Origin: Anaerolineaceae bacterium
Lineage (GTDB): Bacteria; Chloroflexota; Anaerolineae; Aggregatilineales; Phototrophicaceae
Length of the DNA: 64,000 nucleotides
Reading direction: 5' to 3'
NCBI GenBank assembly: GCA_016124855.1
Contig: WGMX01000021.1
Span: forward strand, 81,641-145,640
A program made the position numbers and the translations under genes. This document shows, in pieces, positions 36,642 to 45,349 of this stretch. The notes below the pieces were generated by a model. That model saw only the letters and a program-made list of their open reading frames with translations. It did no database searches and was not told where the DNA came from. The stretch's first letter is position 1. The number at the start of each line of letters is the position of its first letter.

Positions 36642-36719
36642 ATTAATTCTGTGAAAATTTTAACAATTAAGTGATAGGCTATAAGTGGTTATGGTGAATA
36701 CAATACAAAAGGATTTACT

Positions 36720-36905
36720 ATGAACCGCTACCAAAAATTAATGATTGCTGTCATTTTCTTGATGCTGTGTTCCTATTCAGTAATGCTGGGTCATGGCGCA
36801 GGCTTGTTGGGACTTTTGATCCTTCCTGTACTGGCTATCGTTTGCACGTTGATTGTAAAAATGCTCATTGATGCCATCTATACCTCGCAACACCACCAAC
36901 ATTAA
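36720..36905 (+). CDS. Small membrane protein, 61 residues (pair member 2)
   Basis: Two predicted helices and a central GLLGLLILP as in the preceding peptide, but a His/Gln-rich end (TSQHHQH). AAAGGA lies about 7 nt before the ATG (36720). The paralogy and conserved length argue for real genes. Function unknown. Confidence 0.55.
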   Translation: MNRYQKLMIAVIFLMLCSYSVMLGHGAGLLGLLILPVLAIVCTLIVKMLIDAIYTSQHHQH

Positions 36906-36948
36906 TTCGTGCATCATCACATAACTTTGTTTGGCGTATCAATAAAGC

Positions 36949-36968
36949 AGGCGGGAAAAACCCCGCCT
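36949..36968. terminator. Hairpin between the small membrane gene and the CorC-like gene
   Basis: AGGCGGG (36949-36955) pairs with CCCGCCT (36962-36968). On the minus strand it is followed by GCTTTATT, on the plus by GACAAAAG. It may end the minus-strand CorC-like gene. Confidence 0.5.
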
Positions 36969-37024
36969 GACAAAAGTGTGATCTCAAATTTATCAAATTA
37001 CCGACCATTCATGAGACGCGGCGA

Positions 37025-38347
37025 TTAGTCGGTGACGATTTGTGGGTGACTCACTGATTCATCATTCGCAACAATTTTAACGGGTGACTCCGGTTGGGCG
37101 ACTTTGCGCGTGACATAGACATTACGGATGCGGCGACCGACTAATGACTCGATGCGCAGTGTGAGCGAATCGTATTCCAATGTTTCATTTAGTTCCGGCA
37201 CACGACCGAACTCCGTAAAGAGAAACCCGCCCAACGTATCACTTTCCTCGGTCGGAAGTTCAACGTCCAGCAAATCATTGAAATCGGTCAGACTGATACC
37301 CGCGTCAACACGGTACGTGTTTGGGCCAAGCTCGGTATATTCCTGCTCCTCATTGGTGTCGTATTCATCTTGAATGTCACCGATGATTTCTTCGATTAAG
37401 TCTTCAAACGTGACGATGCCTGCCGTACCCCCATATTCATCAACCACGACGGCGATATGTACCTTTTTCACCCTGAGTTCGGTTAGCAATTCGTCAGCCC
37501 GTTTGCTTTCAGGCACAAAGAAGGGTTTACGCATCAATTCGGCAATCAGCTTGCGGGTTTCGGCAGGCTGCTGCAAAACTCGGAGCAAGTCCTTAGCGTA
37601 AAGCAAGCCCTTGATATTATCGACCGTTTCTTCATACACCGGAATACGTGAGTGACCGCTATCCAGCAAGACCGCAAGCGCTTCGTCAAACGTGGTTTCT
37701 AACTCGACGGCCACGACATCGATACGTGGAATCATCACTTCGCGCACGGTTTTGTCGCCAAATTGCAGTACCGAATAAATCATCTCTTTTTCTTCGTTCT
37801 CGATGCTGCCTTCTTTTTCACCAGCATCAAGAATGGTCATGATCTCTTCTTCGGTGTAGACGCTGACCTTATCACCGCTGCCAAGTGCCCCTGCTAACCA
37901 TTTGCTGATTGCCATCATGGCAATGACTAGCGGAGACAAGATGGTGATGAGCAAGCGCATTGGGATCACGAACCAACGCGCCAGAGTGTTGGCGCGGGTA
38001 CTTCCGACAGCCTCGGGTACAAGATCCCCGATTATTAAGGTAAACAAAGCGGTCGGCAGCAAGACCACAATATCCGCCAATAGACGGCTCAAATCCGCAT
38101 TTTGAAGATTGATGCTCAAGGCAAGGCTGGGCGCTAAGGCGGAGACAGCTAATCCGGCAATTGCAAAACGCAGCAGCAGCAAACTGAGTTGATAAGTGAT
38201 GTGTAAACGCGGCGGTGCATCCGCATCCGATTCGATTTGTTCGCGCAATAACGGCTCGTGCGAATTAACGAGGGCTGAATAGGCCAAAGTCACGAGCGCA
38301 TGAATGAAAATGAGAACAATCAACGGCCCCACACTAGCAACGTCCAA
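37025..38347 (-). CDS. CNNM/CorC-HlyC family transporter
   Basis: 440 residues: DUF21/CNNM membrane part with four helices (to about 150), two CBS domains (about 190-310; VMIPRIDVVAVE, SGHSRIPVYEE) and a C-terminal CorC_HlyC domain (YRVDAGISLTDFNDLL). This is the plan of magnesium/cobalt exporters and related transporters (MpfA-like). The CBS pair usually senses ATP or nucleotides. The VDEYGGTAGIVTFEDLIEEIIGDI signature is intact. Exact ion not determined. It is upstream of the kinase at 38621 on the same strand; the order suggests separate units. Confidence 0.9.
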   Translation of the reverse strand: MDVASVGPLIVLIFIHALVTLAYSALVNSHEPLLREQIESDADAPPRLHITYQLSLLLLRFAIAGLAVSALAPSLALSINLQNADLSRLLADIVVLLPTALFTLIIGDLVPEAVGSTRANTLARWFVIPMRLLITILSPLVIAMMAISKWLAGALGSGDKVSVYTEEEIMTILDAGEKEGSIENEEKEMIYSVLQFGDKTVREVMIPRIDVVAVELETTFDEALAVLLDSGHSRIPVYEETVDNIKGLLYAKDLLRVLQQPAETRKLIAELMRKPFFVPESKRADELLTELRVKKVHIAVVVDEYGGTAGIVTFEDLIEEIIGDIQDEYDTNEEQEYTELGPNTYRVDAGISLTDFNDLLDVELPTEESDTLGGFLFTEFGRVPELNETLEYDSLTLRIESLVGRRIRNVYVTRKVAQPESPVKIVANDESVSHPQIVTD

Positions 38348-38620
38348 TGTAAATATCTTTCTCCCGATTCGATCACCCTAAATACAAAAACACCAGACGC
38401 TTAAGGCACACGAAAAGTTACCTTAAGCCGGTGTAAAATGTCGGTTAAGAAAATATGCTGACTGGGAGGGTGTTCTGAATCTTGTTCGGTCACGGTTTCA
38501 ATAGACTTACACAGTTAACACTGTTGTGGAAATAGTTTACCATAACAGAACATGTTACGGCAACATATGCTTATAGGATATTTGTATGATATTGGGAAAA
38601 CGGCTACCAGTCATTGAATG

Positions 38621-40291
38621 TCAGGCAGACACTAATTGTGGTTCGACAGTGAAAATCGGCAGATAGACACGAAAGCAGCTTCCCTCGCCCAATTTGCTTT
38701 CGACCTTAACCTGTCCATGATGCATCTCCACGATTTGTTTGACCATTGCCAAGCCAATACCAGCACCCTGTGAAGATGCACCATGCGTCCGTGCTTTATC
38801 GCCTTTGTAAAAAAGGTCGAAGATATGTGGCAAATCTTCGTCGCTGATGCCGGCGCCATTATCTTTGATTTCAATAATGACATTGTAAGCATCAGCGCTG
38901 GTTGACATGGAAATTTTCCCGCCAGCAGGCGAATAAACAATCGCGTTATCGATAATCCGCGAGAGCGCATTCCTCAGTTGGCGCGATTCAGCTTCAACCA
39001 GCGGCAATTCGGCAGCCGGACGGAGTTCAAAAGACACATTTTTTTCGTGGGCGGCTTCTTCAGTCAATTGAACAATTTCTTTGACGATGTTATTCACATT
39101 AGCACTTGCTACTACGAAATTTTCTATCTGGGTGAGATCAACAAAAGTCTGTAATTCGTTCACCAAGTTGGTCAAAAAGTTGATTTGCACTTGCATGGTT
39201 TCGGCGCGTTTTTGCCGTCGTTCGGGGTCATTATCTTTGACCAACAGGTATAAGCTACTGTTCATCACCGTCAGTGGTGTTCTGAAATCATGCGAAGTTT
39301 TACGCATGAAGCTGGACAATACTTCGACCTTATCTTTTTCCAATGCCAGTTGTAAGGCCTGTTCTTCGGCCTGCTTCAAAACCGTAATATCCCGCGCTAC
39401 GCCTATAAGCTGGGCAACATTGCCATCAGCCATGCGTTTAAAAGCCTTTTCATGGGTGTGCAGCCAGCGATATGTACCATCGCTGTGACGGACGCGGTGT
39501 TCACTTTCTTGCACTTCGAAGTCATCGATATTTTGTGCCCGCTCCATACGTTTGAGGCGGTTGGGCAAGTCATCAGGATGCACAAGATTAGCCATAATCT
39601 GCGATCCCATATCTTGTATTTGCTTCGGTGTATAACCCAAGAAATCCATAATATCATGGTTGACGAAAATGTTTCGTTTCTCGATAGTGTCAAAGACATA
39701 GATGATGTCTGGAGCAGTGGTCAAGATCTCATTGACAAAATGCTCACTCTCGCGGAGCTGTGCTTCAATCCGTTCGCGTTCACGCAGTTCTGTTCGAAGT
39801 TCGATTTCTGTCATGACCGAAGCAGCCAAGTCAATTAAAATACTGATGTCGCTGTCAGTCCATGTGCGCGGTTGTGAATCGATGGCACAGAAAGAACCCA
39901 CTACTTCGCCTGTATCCAACTTCAATGGAATACCGGCATATGAAATAACATCCAAGTCACGAATCGCAAGGTTGTCATACACCAAGTCGTGTTTGCGCGC
40001 ATTCTCAATGATCAGCGGATCACCAGTGGCGACGACATGTTGACAGAAAGAATGCGAAAGCGGTGTCTCACGCATAGTAGCCCACGGTTCAGGCACACCC
40101 ACTTGGCTTTTGAAGAACTGGCGATTGGCATCCACCAGTACAACCAACGCAACCGGCACATGGAGAATCCGAGTCACCAGTTTGGTAAGGCGATCAAAAG
40201 CAGGATCAGCCGGAGTATCCAGCAAGCATAGGTTACGCAATGCTTTTAAACGATTAGTATCTTGGATAATTAAGGGCTCGGCAAGTGGCAT
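38621..40291 (-). CDS. Cytoplasmic GAF-PAS histidine kinase
   Basis: 556 residues with no TM segment. GAF domain at about 20-165, PAS with PAC at about 185-310, HisKA with SHDFRTPLTVM (His334), HATPase_c with NALSRIIDNAI, DNGAGIS and GAGIGLAMV. The GAF and PAS probably sense a small molecule or redox/energy state. Start: ATG 40291 with GGGA 8 nt before it; the TTG at 40303 would overlap. No response regulator adjoins. It is divergent from the DUF692 gene. Confidence 0.9.
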   Translation of the reverse strand: MPLAEPLIIQDTNRLKALRNLCLLDTPADPAFDRLTKLVTRILHVPVALVVLVDANRQFFKSQVGVPEPWATMRETPLSHSFCQHVVATGDPLIIENARKHDLVYDNLAIRDLDVISYAGIPLKLDTGEVVGSFCAIDSQPRTWTDSDISILIDLAASVMTEIELRTELRERERIEAQLRESEHFVNEILTTAPDIIYVFDTIEKRNIFVNHDIMDFLGYTPKQIQDMGSQIMANLVHPDDLPNRLKRMERAQNIDDFEVQESEHRVRHSDGTYRWLHTHEKAFKRMADGNVAQLIGVARDITVLKQAEEQALQLALEKDKVEVLSSFMRKTSHDFRTPLTVMNSSLYLLVKDNDPERRQKRAETMQVQINFLTNLVNELQTFVDLTQIENFVVASANVNNIVKEIVQLTEEAAHEKNVSFELRPAAELPLVEAESRQLRNALSRIIDNAIVYSPAGGKISMSTSADAYNVIIEIKDNGAGISDEDLPHIFDLFYKGDKARTHGASSQGAGIGLAMVKQIVEMHHGQVKVESKLGEGSCFRVYLPIFTVEPQLVSA

Positions 40292-40403
40292 ATAGAATCC
40301 CAATATTTACTTCAAACTATATTCACATATTACACCTCACTACGAGAAAACCGCTCTTAACGAATCGAATATTCCATGAAATCTTCATTTGCAAATTTCG
40401 AGC

Positions 40404-40431
40404 TTGAGTGATGAAATGGCTGTGCTACACT
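40404..40431 (+). promoter_or_regulatory. Sigma-70-like promoter of the DUF692 gene
   Basis: TTGAGT (40404-40409), 16 nt, TACACT (40426-40431), ahead of an AGAGGAAA site and the ATG at 40471. Confidence 0.45.
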
Positions 40432-40470
40432 GTAAAAGAATTCATCTAAATAAGAGGAAATCAACATTGT

Positions 40471-41298
40471 ATGAAATTGGCAATCAACTATTCGCCACAA
40501 ACGGCTGATCTACTAACATTCAAACGAGTGGAATTCGATCTGTATAAGACGACCGAATGGCCGGAGATGATCGCGGCAGCGGAAGCGCAGCGTCCGGCAT
40601 ATGTTCATTTTCCGCTGATGGCTGGACGACACAATTTGGAGGCAGTTGGCTTTGACCGCATTGAAGAACTGCTACATTCGACAGCCACGCCTTATGTGAA
40701 TACGCATCTCGCCCCACACGCCAAAGATTTCGGCATGGCCTTTGATACGACTGATGGCTCGTACATTGAGTCCTTAGTGGACGCAATGGAACGGGATATT
40801 ACTCAGATGATTGAGCGTTTTGGCAGCGAAAAAGTCATCCTTGAAAATGCCAATTATGACCCGAATTATCAAGTACCAACGCTGGTGATTCAACCCGAAG
40901 TTATCTCACGGGTCGTCAATGAAACGGACTGCGGTTTGCTGCTTGATCTGGCACATGCGCGGATGTCGGCTGTGTATTTGGGGATTGATATGCAGGAGTA
41001 CATCAGCCGCTTACCTCTTCATGCGCTGCGCGAACTCCACGTCGCCGGGACGCGTTATGTTGAAGAACAACAACGGTTGGTCGATCATTATCCGATGACC
41101 GATGTCGATTGGACATTGACCGAATGGGCGCTGGACAATATTCACAAGGGGCAGTGGCCTGAACCGAATATCGTGGGTTTGGAATATGGCGGCACAGGCG
41201 GATTCTTTTCGGCTAACAGCGACATTAATGTACTGGCACGGGATATTCCGCGTTTGCGTGAACTCGTTTTGGGTGTGGAAGTCACCTCGTCACATTAA
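40471..41298 (+). CDS. DUF692-like (MNIO) multinuclear iron oxidase family protein
   Basis: 275 residues with the TIM-barrel pattern of DUF692. Metal-binding-type segments are present: HLAPHAKDF, the VILENANYDPN strand (Glu-Asn), LLLDLAHARMSA (Asp-x-x-His), ELHVAGTR (Glu-x-His) and GLEYGG. Members such as MbnB use two or three iron ions to oxidise Cys or Asn residues of small precursor peptides. None of the usual DUF2063-type partner or a precursor is seen next to it. Instead its stop overlaps the start of a glycosyltransferase, so the two are translationally coupled. The substrate is unknown. Confidence 0.75.
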   Translation: MKLAINYSPQTADLLTFKRVEFDLYKTTEWPEMIAAAEAQRPAYVHFPLMAGRHNLEAVGFDRIEELLHSTATPYVNTHLAPHAKDFGMAFDTTDGSYIESLVDAMERDITQMIERFGSEKVILENANYDPNYQVPTLVIQPEVISRVVNETDCGLLLDLAHARMSAVYLGIDMQEYISRLPLHALRELHVAGTRYVEEQQRLVDHYPMTDVDWTLTEWALDNIHKGQWPEPNIVGLEYGGTGGFFSANSDINVLARDIPRLRELVLGVEVTSSH

Positions 41299-42509
41299 TG
41301 CGTATCCTGCTCATCTCGCGCTGTCCGCCGTGGCCTTTGTATTTAGGTGACCGGCTGATTGTTTATCACCTAGCCGAAGAACTAGAAGCCCGCAACCATG
41401 AGATTGATTTGCTGGCTTTTAGTGACAGTCCCGAAGATGAGCAGGGAAAAAACCATTACGATTTTCGGTTTAATGACGTACAGCTTTACCCTGAACCACC
41501 GCGCAGCCAATTCAGTTATCTCAAACGACTGCTTTTCCCTCAAACCCGTTTCCCTCGAACTGCTGAACAATCATGGTCGCCTGAGATGTGGCAGGCCATT
41601 GAAAAAAAGCTGGCGACTAATCACTACGATGCAATTCATCTATTTGGCGGTATTCAAGTTTATGAGTTCTTTCATGCGCTCGGCGGACGAAAAGCGATAA
41701 TCACCCCGTATGAAAGTTTTAGCCTATATATAAGGCGGTTGATTGAGAATGCAGTTAGGCGGGAGGGTCAAAGACCTTTCACTACGAGTATCATGAATCA
41801 CATTCAACATCAGATTGCACAACGTTTTGAGTCGTTCATGTTCACACCCTATGAAAATACGGTGGTCGTTTCGGAGCGTGACCGTGACGAACTGGTGGCG
41901 ATTAACCCCAAGCTCAACGTAATGGTCATTCCAAATGGTGTGGATATTTACGAATTCCGTCCGCGTCCCGTAAAGCGCATTCCGGCTCTGCTTTTCGTCG
42001 GCAATTATGAGTATGCGCCGAATGTTGATGCGGCGCTGCGCTTGGCAACCGAGATATTTCCAGCAGTTAAAGTCCATGTGCCGGCGACTCGTTTGTGGTT
42101 GGTCGGTAATGCTCCGCCACCTGAGCTGTTAGGCTGTGCCAACGATTCTATCCGCGTCACAGGTCGCGTGCCGGATGTGCGTCCCTATTTAGCACGGGCT
42201 GGTGCGTTTGTCAGTCCGCTGCGATTGGGTGCGGGTATCAAAAACAAAGTGCTGGAAGCGTTAGCGATGGGTTGTCCTGTGGTGGCCACACCCATCAGCT
42301 TAGATGGAATCGCGGTACTCGACGGTCAAGACGCTTTATCGGCTGATAGTACAGCAATGATTGAGGCGATTGTACATCTGCTGCAAGATGAAGCGTTACG
42401 ATCTACACTTTCTGTCAATGGGCGCAAGTTGATTGAATCCCGCTATAGTTGGGATCATGTTGCCCAACAATATGAGGATTTGTACAAAAATCTCTCCACT
42501 TCTGCGTAA
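41298..42509 (+). CDS. Glycosyltransferase family 4 protein
   Basis: 403 residues of GT-B fold. The C-terminal half has VIPNGVDIYEFRP, FVGNYEYAPNVDA and VSPLRLGAGIKNKVLEALAMG, the motif that holds the donor phosphate and the E-x7-E-like acid region. It adds a sugar from a nucleotide donor to a glycan or lipid in the cytoplasm. Its ATG overlaps the preceding TAA (TAATG), so it is coupled to the DUF692 gene. Acceptor unknown. Confidence 0.9.
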   Translation: MRILLISRCPPWPLYLGDRLIVYHLAEELEARNHEIDLLAFSDSPEDEQGKNHYDFRFNDVQLYPEPPRSQFSYLKRLLFPQTRFPRTAEQSWSPEMWQAIEKKLATNHYDAIHLFGGIQVYEFFHALGGRKAIITPYESFSLYIRRLIENAVRREGQRPFTTSIMNHIQHQIAQRFESFMFTPYENTVVVSERDRDELVAINPKLNVMVIPNGVDIYEFRPRPVKRIPALLFVGNYEYAPNVDAALRLATEIFPAVKVHVPATRLWLVGNAPPPELLGCANDSIRVTGRVPDVRPYLARAGAFVSPLRLGAGIKNKVLEALAMGCPVVATPISLDGIAVLDGQDALSADSTAMIEAIVHLLQDEALRSTLSVNGRKLIESRYSWDHVAQQYEDLYKNLSTSA

Positions 42510-42563
42510 ATTGCGTACACTGATGGCGTAACAGTTGGTCATCATGTAAGGAGTTGAACGGTT

Positions 42564-43166
42564 TTGGCTACTGACACTTTGGAAATTAGTGAATCGCGGG
42601 CGCGGGTATTAGACGCTGCCGAGAAGTTGTTTATGGAACGGGGTTATGCTTCGGTCACAATGCGTCACATTGCCGATGCGCTGGGGATGAAACAGGCCGC
42701 GCTGTATTACCACGCTCCAAATGGCAAGGAGCAGCTTTACCGCGAAGTGGTCAACCGGCATATGAGCCACCAGCGGCAAGGCTTGGAAAAGGTGATCGCC
42801 GCAGCACCCCCAACATTAGAAGCCCAATTGAGCGCAATTACAGACTGGCTGGTGGAGCAAGCACCGGTTGATCTCATGCGGATGGTACGCTCAGACGCTG
42901 TACAAATTTCCGAAAGCTATGCCCAAGAACTGATTCAACAAGTCGATTACGCGATGATGCAGCCCATTACCAACATCATCAGGGCGGCGCAGGAACGCGG
43001 CGAAGTCCGGCGAATCGTACCGGAAATGGTGTCGGGGATGCTGCTGGCGCTAACCAATTGGGCGGTTTACTTCGATTCGACTAATCGCTTTAGCATTACT
43101 TCTAAAATGATGATGCGGCAGGTGATTGAATTGATGCTGAACGGCATGATCGAACGGAGTGTCTAG
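42564..43166 (+). CDS. TetR-family transcriptional regulator
   Basis: 200 residues. The N-terminal HTH is typical: RARVLDAAEKLFMERGYASVTMRHIADALGM with KQAALYYHAPNGKEQLY (given in parts; helix 3 is ALYYHAPNG). The C-terminal half is the ligand-binding dimerisation region. TTG 42564 follows AAGGAG with 10 nt. It precedes an ABC efflux pair and probably represses it; a palindrome lies between them. Confidence 0.92.
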   Translation: MATDTLEISESRARVLDAAEKLFMERGYASVTMRHIADALGMKQAALYYHAPNGKEQLYREVVNRHMSHQRQGLEKVIAAAPPTLEAQLSAITDWLVEQAPVDLMRMVRSDAVQISESYAQELIQQVDYAMMQPITNIIRAAQERGEVRRIVPEMVSGMLLALTNWAVYFDSTNRFSITSKMMMRQVIELMLNGMIERSV

Positions 43167-43234
43167 ATTTCTCTCACCTTTTGCTTACCTTTTGTTCAGT
43201 AATTGATAAGCTAAAAAGTGAATATTTATGTCTA

Positions 43235-43258
43235 TGCGTTTAATAACGCATTTTGTTT
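43235..43258. terminator. Short hairpin downstream of the TetR gene
   Basis: TGCGTT (43235-43240), loop TAAT, AACGCA (43245-43250), then TTTTGTTT. A 6-bp stem with a T-run: a weak terminator, or a perfect 16-bp palindrome acting as operator. Confidence 0.45.
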
Positions 43259-43267
43259 AGCTCATTT

Positions 43268-43289
43268 ACTTACCGAACATTAAGTAAGT
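43268..43289. promoter_or_regulatory. Candidate TetR operator
   Basis: ACTTAC (43268-43273), 10 nt, GTAAGT (43284-43289). Length and form match TetR-family sites. It lies about 40 nt before the ABC start, as a repressor site would. Confidence 0.45.
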
Positions 43290-43330
43290 GACAATCGTAG
43301 TCAATTACATCTGCTCAGGGAGCGAAAGAT

Positions 43331-44299
43331 ATGGATAACCGCGAAATTATTGCTGATAACCTCGCCAAAAAGTACGGGAATTTCTATGCCGTCAATGGCG
43401 TGTCATTTAAGGTCAATTCTGGCGAGATTTATGGGTTTCTAGGGCCAAACGGTGCTGGCAAAAGTACCTGTGTTTCTATGATGACGACACTCATCTTACC
43501 GACCAGCGGCAAAGCAACCGTTGGAGGTTATGATGTGGTAACACAAGCGGCTGAAGTTCGTCGCCATGCTGGTGTAGCCTTGCAGGACATCGGGCTTGAT
43601 CCACTGATGAAATCAATGGAACTGTTAACCATTCAAGCCCAGACGTTTGGTTACAGTCGCAAGCAAGCACAAGCTCGCGCTCACGATTTACTCGACATTG
43701 TGAAACTCAGCAACTTTACTGACCGGCGAGTGGGCAAGTACAGCGGTGGTATGCGCCGCCGTCTCGATCTGGCACTCGCTTTGGTTCATGAGCCTGATAT
43801 TCTGTTCTTGGACGAACCCACCACCGGACTTGATCCAGCCAGCCGCCGCGATATTTGGACAGAAGTGCGCCGTCTCAATAAAGAAGTCGGCATGACCATT
43901 TTCTTGACGACCCAATACCTAGAAGAAGCTGACGAACTGGCTGATCGGATTGCAATTATCACCAATGGCAAGATTGCGGTTGAAGGCACACCGCTGGAAT
44001 TAAAATCGAAGCTCGGTACTGAGTCCATCAACATCACATTCCACGAAAACGAGCAGACTGAAAAAGCGGCTGAAGTCATCCGGTCGATGGCTGATCGCGT
44101 CCAAACAGACCGTAAAGTGCTGCGTATTTATATGGCAAAAGCGGCTGCGGCTGTGCCGGCGGTGATGACAAAACTGCAACAAGCATCCCTCGAACCGATT
44201 TCACTCACGTTAACCCAGCCGACATTAGATGATGTGTTCCTAGAGGTCACAGGTGAACGCTTTGAAGCTGAACGGGCCGAAGAATCGGTCACGGCCTGA
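43331..44299 (+). CDS. ABC transporter ATP-binding protein (DrrA-like)
   Basis: 322 residues. Walker A GPNGAGKST, signature YSGGMRRRLDLA, Walker B ILFLDEPTTGLDP and a C-terminal extension after about 230 typical of DrrA-type drug exporters (LTQPTLDDVFLEVTG). It pairs with the ABC-2 permease 60 bp downstream. Likely exports a drug or lipid; probably controlled by the TetR gene. Confidence 0.95.
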   Translation: MDNREIIADNLAKKYGNFYAVNGVSFKVNSGEIYGFLGPNGAGKSTCVSMMTTLILPTSGKATVGGYDVVTQAAEVRRHAGVALQDIGLDPLMKSMELLTIQAQTFGYSRKQAQARAHDLLDIVKLSNFTDRRVGKYSGGMRRRLDLALALVHEPDILFLDEPTTGLDPASRRDIWTEVRRLNKEVGMTIFLTTQYLEEADELADRIAIITNGKIAVEGTPLELKSKLGTESINITFHENEQTEKAAEVIRSMADRVQTDRKVLRIYMAKAAAAVPAVMTKLQQASLEPISLTLTQPTLDDVFLEVTGERFEAERAEESVTA

Positions 44300-44359
44300 T
44301 TATCCAATCAAACTGACCAACCCTATGATTTATAACGAGATTACAAGGAAATCTGAAAC

Positions 44360-45199
44360 ATGACCATAACAGCCACTACCAAACTGACCGAAAAGCAGAC
44401 AACCTCCATTGCTCGCAATGGCAGAATGCCATTACTGCTGCAAATTACGACGATGGCGTGGCGTAGCCTTGTGACAACTTTTCGTATACCTGCCGCCATC
44501 ATTCCCGGAATTATCATCAGCGTATTTTTCTTATTCGTTTACACCGGCTCATTAGGCAACGCTTCTAACTTCCTGCCGGGATTGGCGGGAAAAAGTTATC
44601 TGGCATTCATCCTGCCGGTTTCGATTGTCAGCTCGGCGTTGAGCGGTGCAGGTGTAGCGGGACAGGCTATCGTCCGCGATATTGAGAACGGCTACTTCGA
44701 CAAACTCCTTTTGACACCGATCAGTCGGGCTGCCCTTCTGCTTGGCCCGATGATTGCGGGGGCAATCACGTTAGGATTGCAGACGATCATTGTATTGGGC
44801 GTTGGCATTCTGCTCGGTCTACAATCGGCAACTGGAATCGGCGGCATGTTGGTCGTAGTCGGATTAGCGCTAGTACTGGGAGTAGGCTTCTCTGGCTTCA
44901 CGGTCTCAATTGCCTTACGTTCCGGCAGCGCGGCGGCAACTCAAGGCGGTTCTTTCCTGTTCTTTCCACTGACTTTTTTGACGGCGACCTTCGTTCCGGT
45001 GGCACTCCTCAGTGGTTGGATTAAAACGGCTGCCATCTACAACCCGATCACCTACATTTTAGAGGCCATGCGCTCGGTGCTGCTGGATGGCTGGCAGCCA
45101 GAGATATTAGCGCGTGGTTTGGCGTCGGCATTGGTTTTGGGCATCGTCCTATTCATCTTTGCGCTGGTGAGCTTACGCGCACGAACCGCACGGCGTTAA
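44360..45199 (+). CDS. ABC-2 type permease (DrrB-like)
   Basis: 279 residues with six TM helices. Text ARDI-type: VRDIENGYFDKLLLTPISRAALLLG, the cytoplasmic coupling helix region of ABC-2 permeases, then a C-terminal PITYILEAMRS. Partner of the ATP-binding protein before it. A terminator follows. Confidence 0.93.
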   Translation: MTITATTKLTEKQTTSIARNGRMPLLLQITTMAWRSLVTTFRIPAAIIPGIIISVFFLFVYTGSLGNASNFLPGLAGKSYLAFILPVSIVSSALSGAGVAGQAIVRDIENGYFDKLLLTPISRAALLLGPMIAGAITLGLQTIIVLGVGILLGLQSATGIGGMLVVVGLALVLGVGFSGFTVSIALRSGSAAATQGGSFLFFPLTFLTATFVPVALLSGWIKTAAIYNPITYILEAMRSVLLDGWQPEILARGLASALVLGIVLFIFALVSLRARTARR

Positions 45200-45228
45200 T
45201 CAACTCCCTTCTCATTTTTCGGATTTAA

Positions 45229-45258
45229 ACAGGAGGCTTTTAACCTCCTGTTTTATTT
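45229..45258 (+). terminator. Rho-independent terminator of the ABC operon
   Basis: ACAGGAGG (45229-45236), loop, CCTCCTGT (45244-45251), then TTTATTT. Strong stem with T-tail. Confidence 0.85.
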
Positions 45259-45349
45259 CGCATTAACGTCCAATGTGAGTTTTATCTGAGGGAGCAATCT
45301 CCCAGTAATATAAGTCCATCATCCATAAAAGCCTCAACACAGCGGAGTC

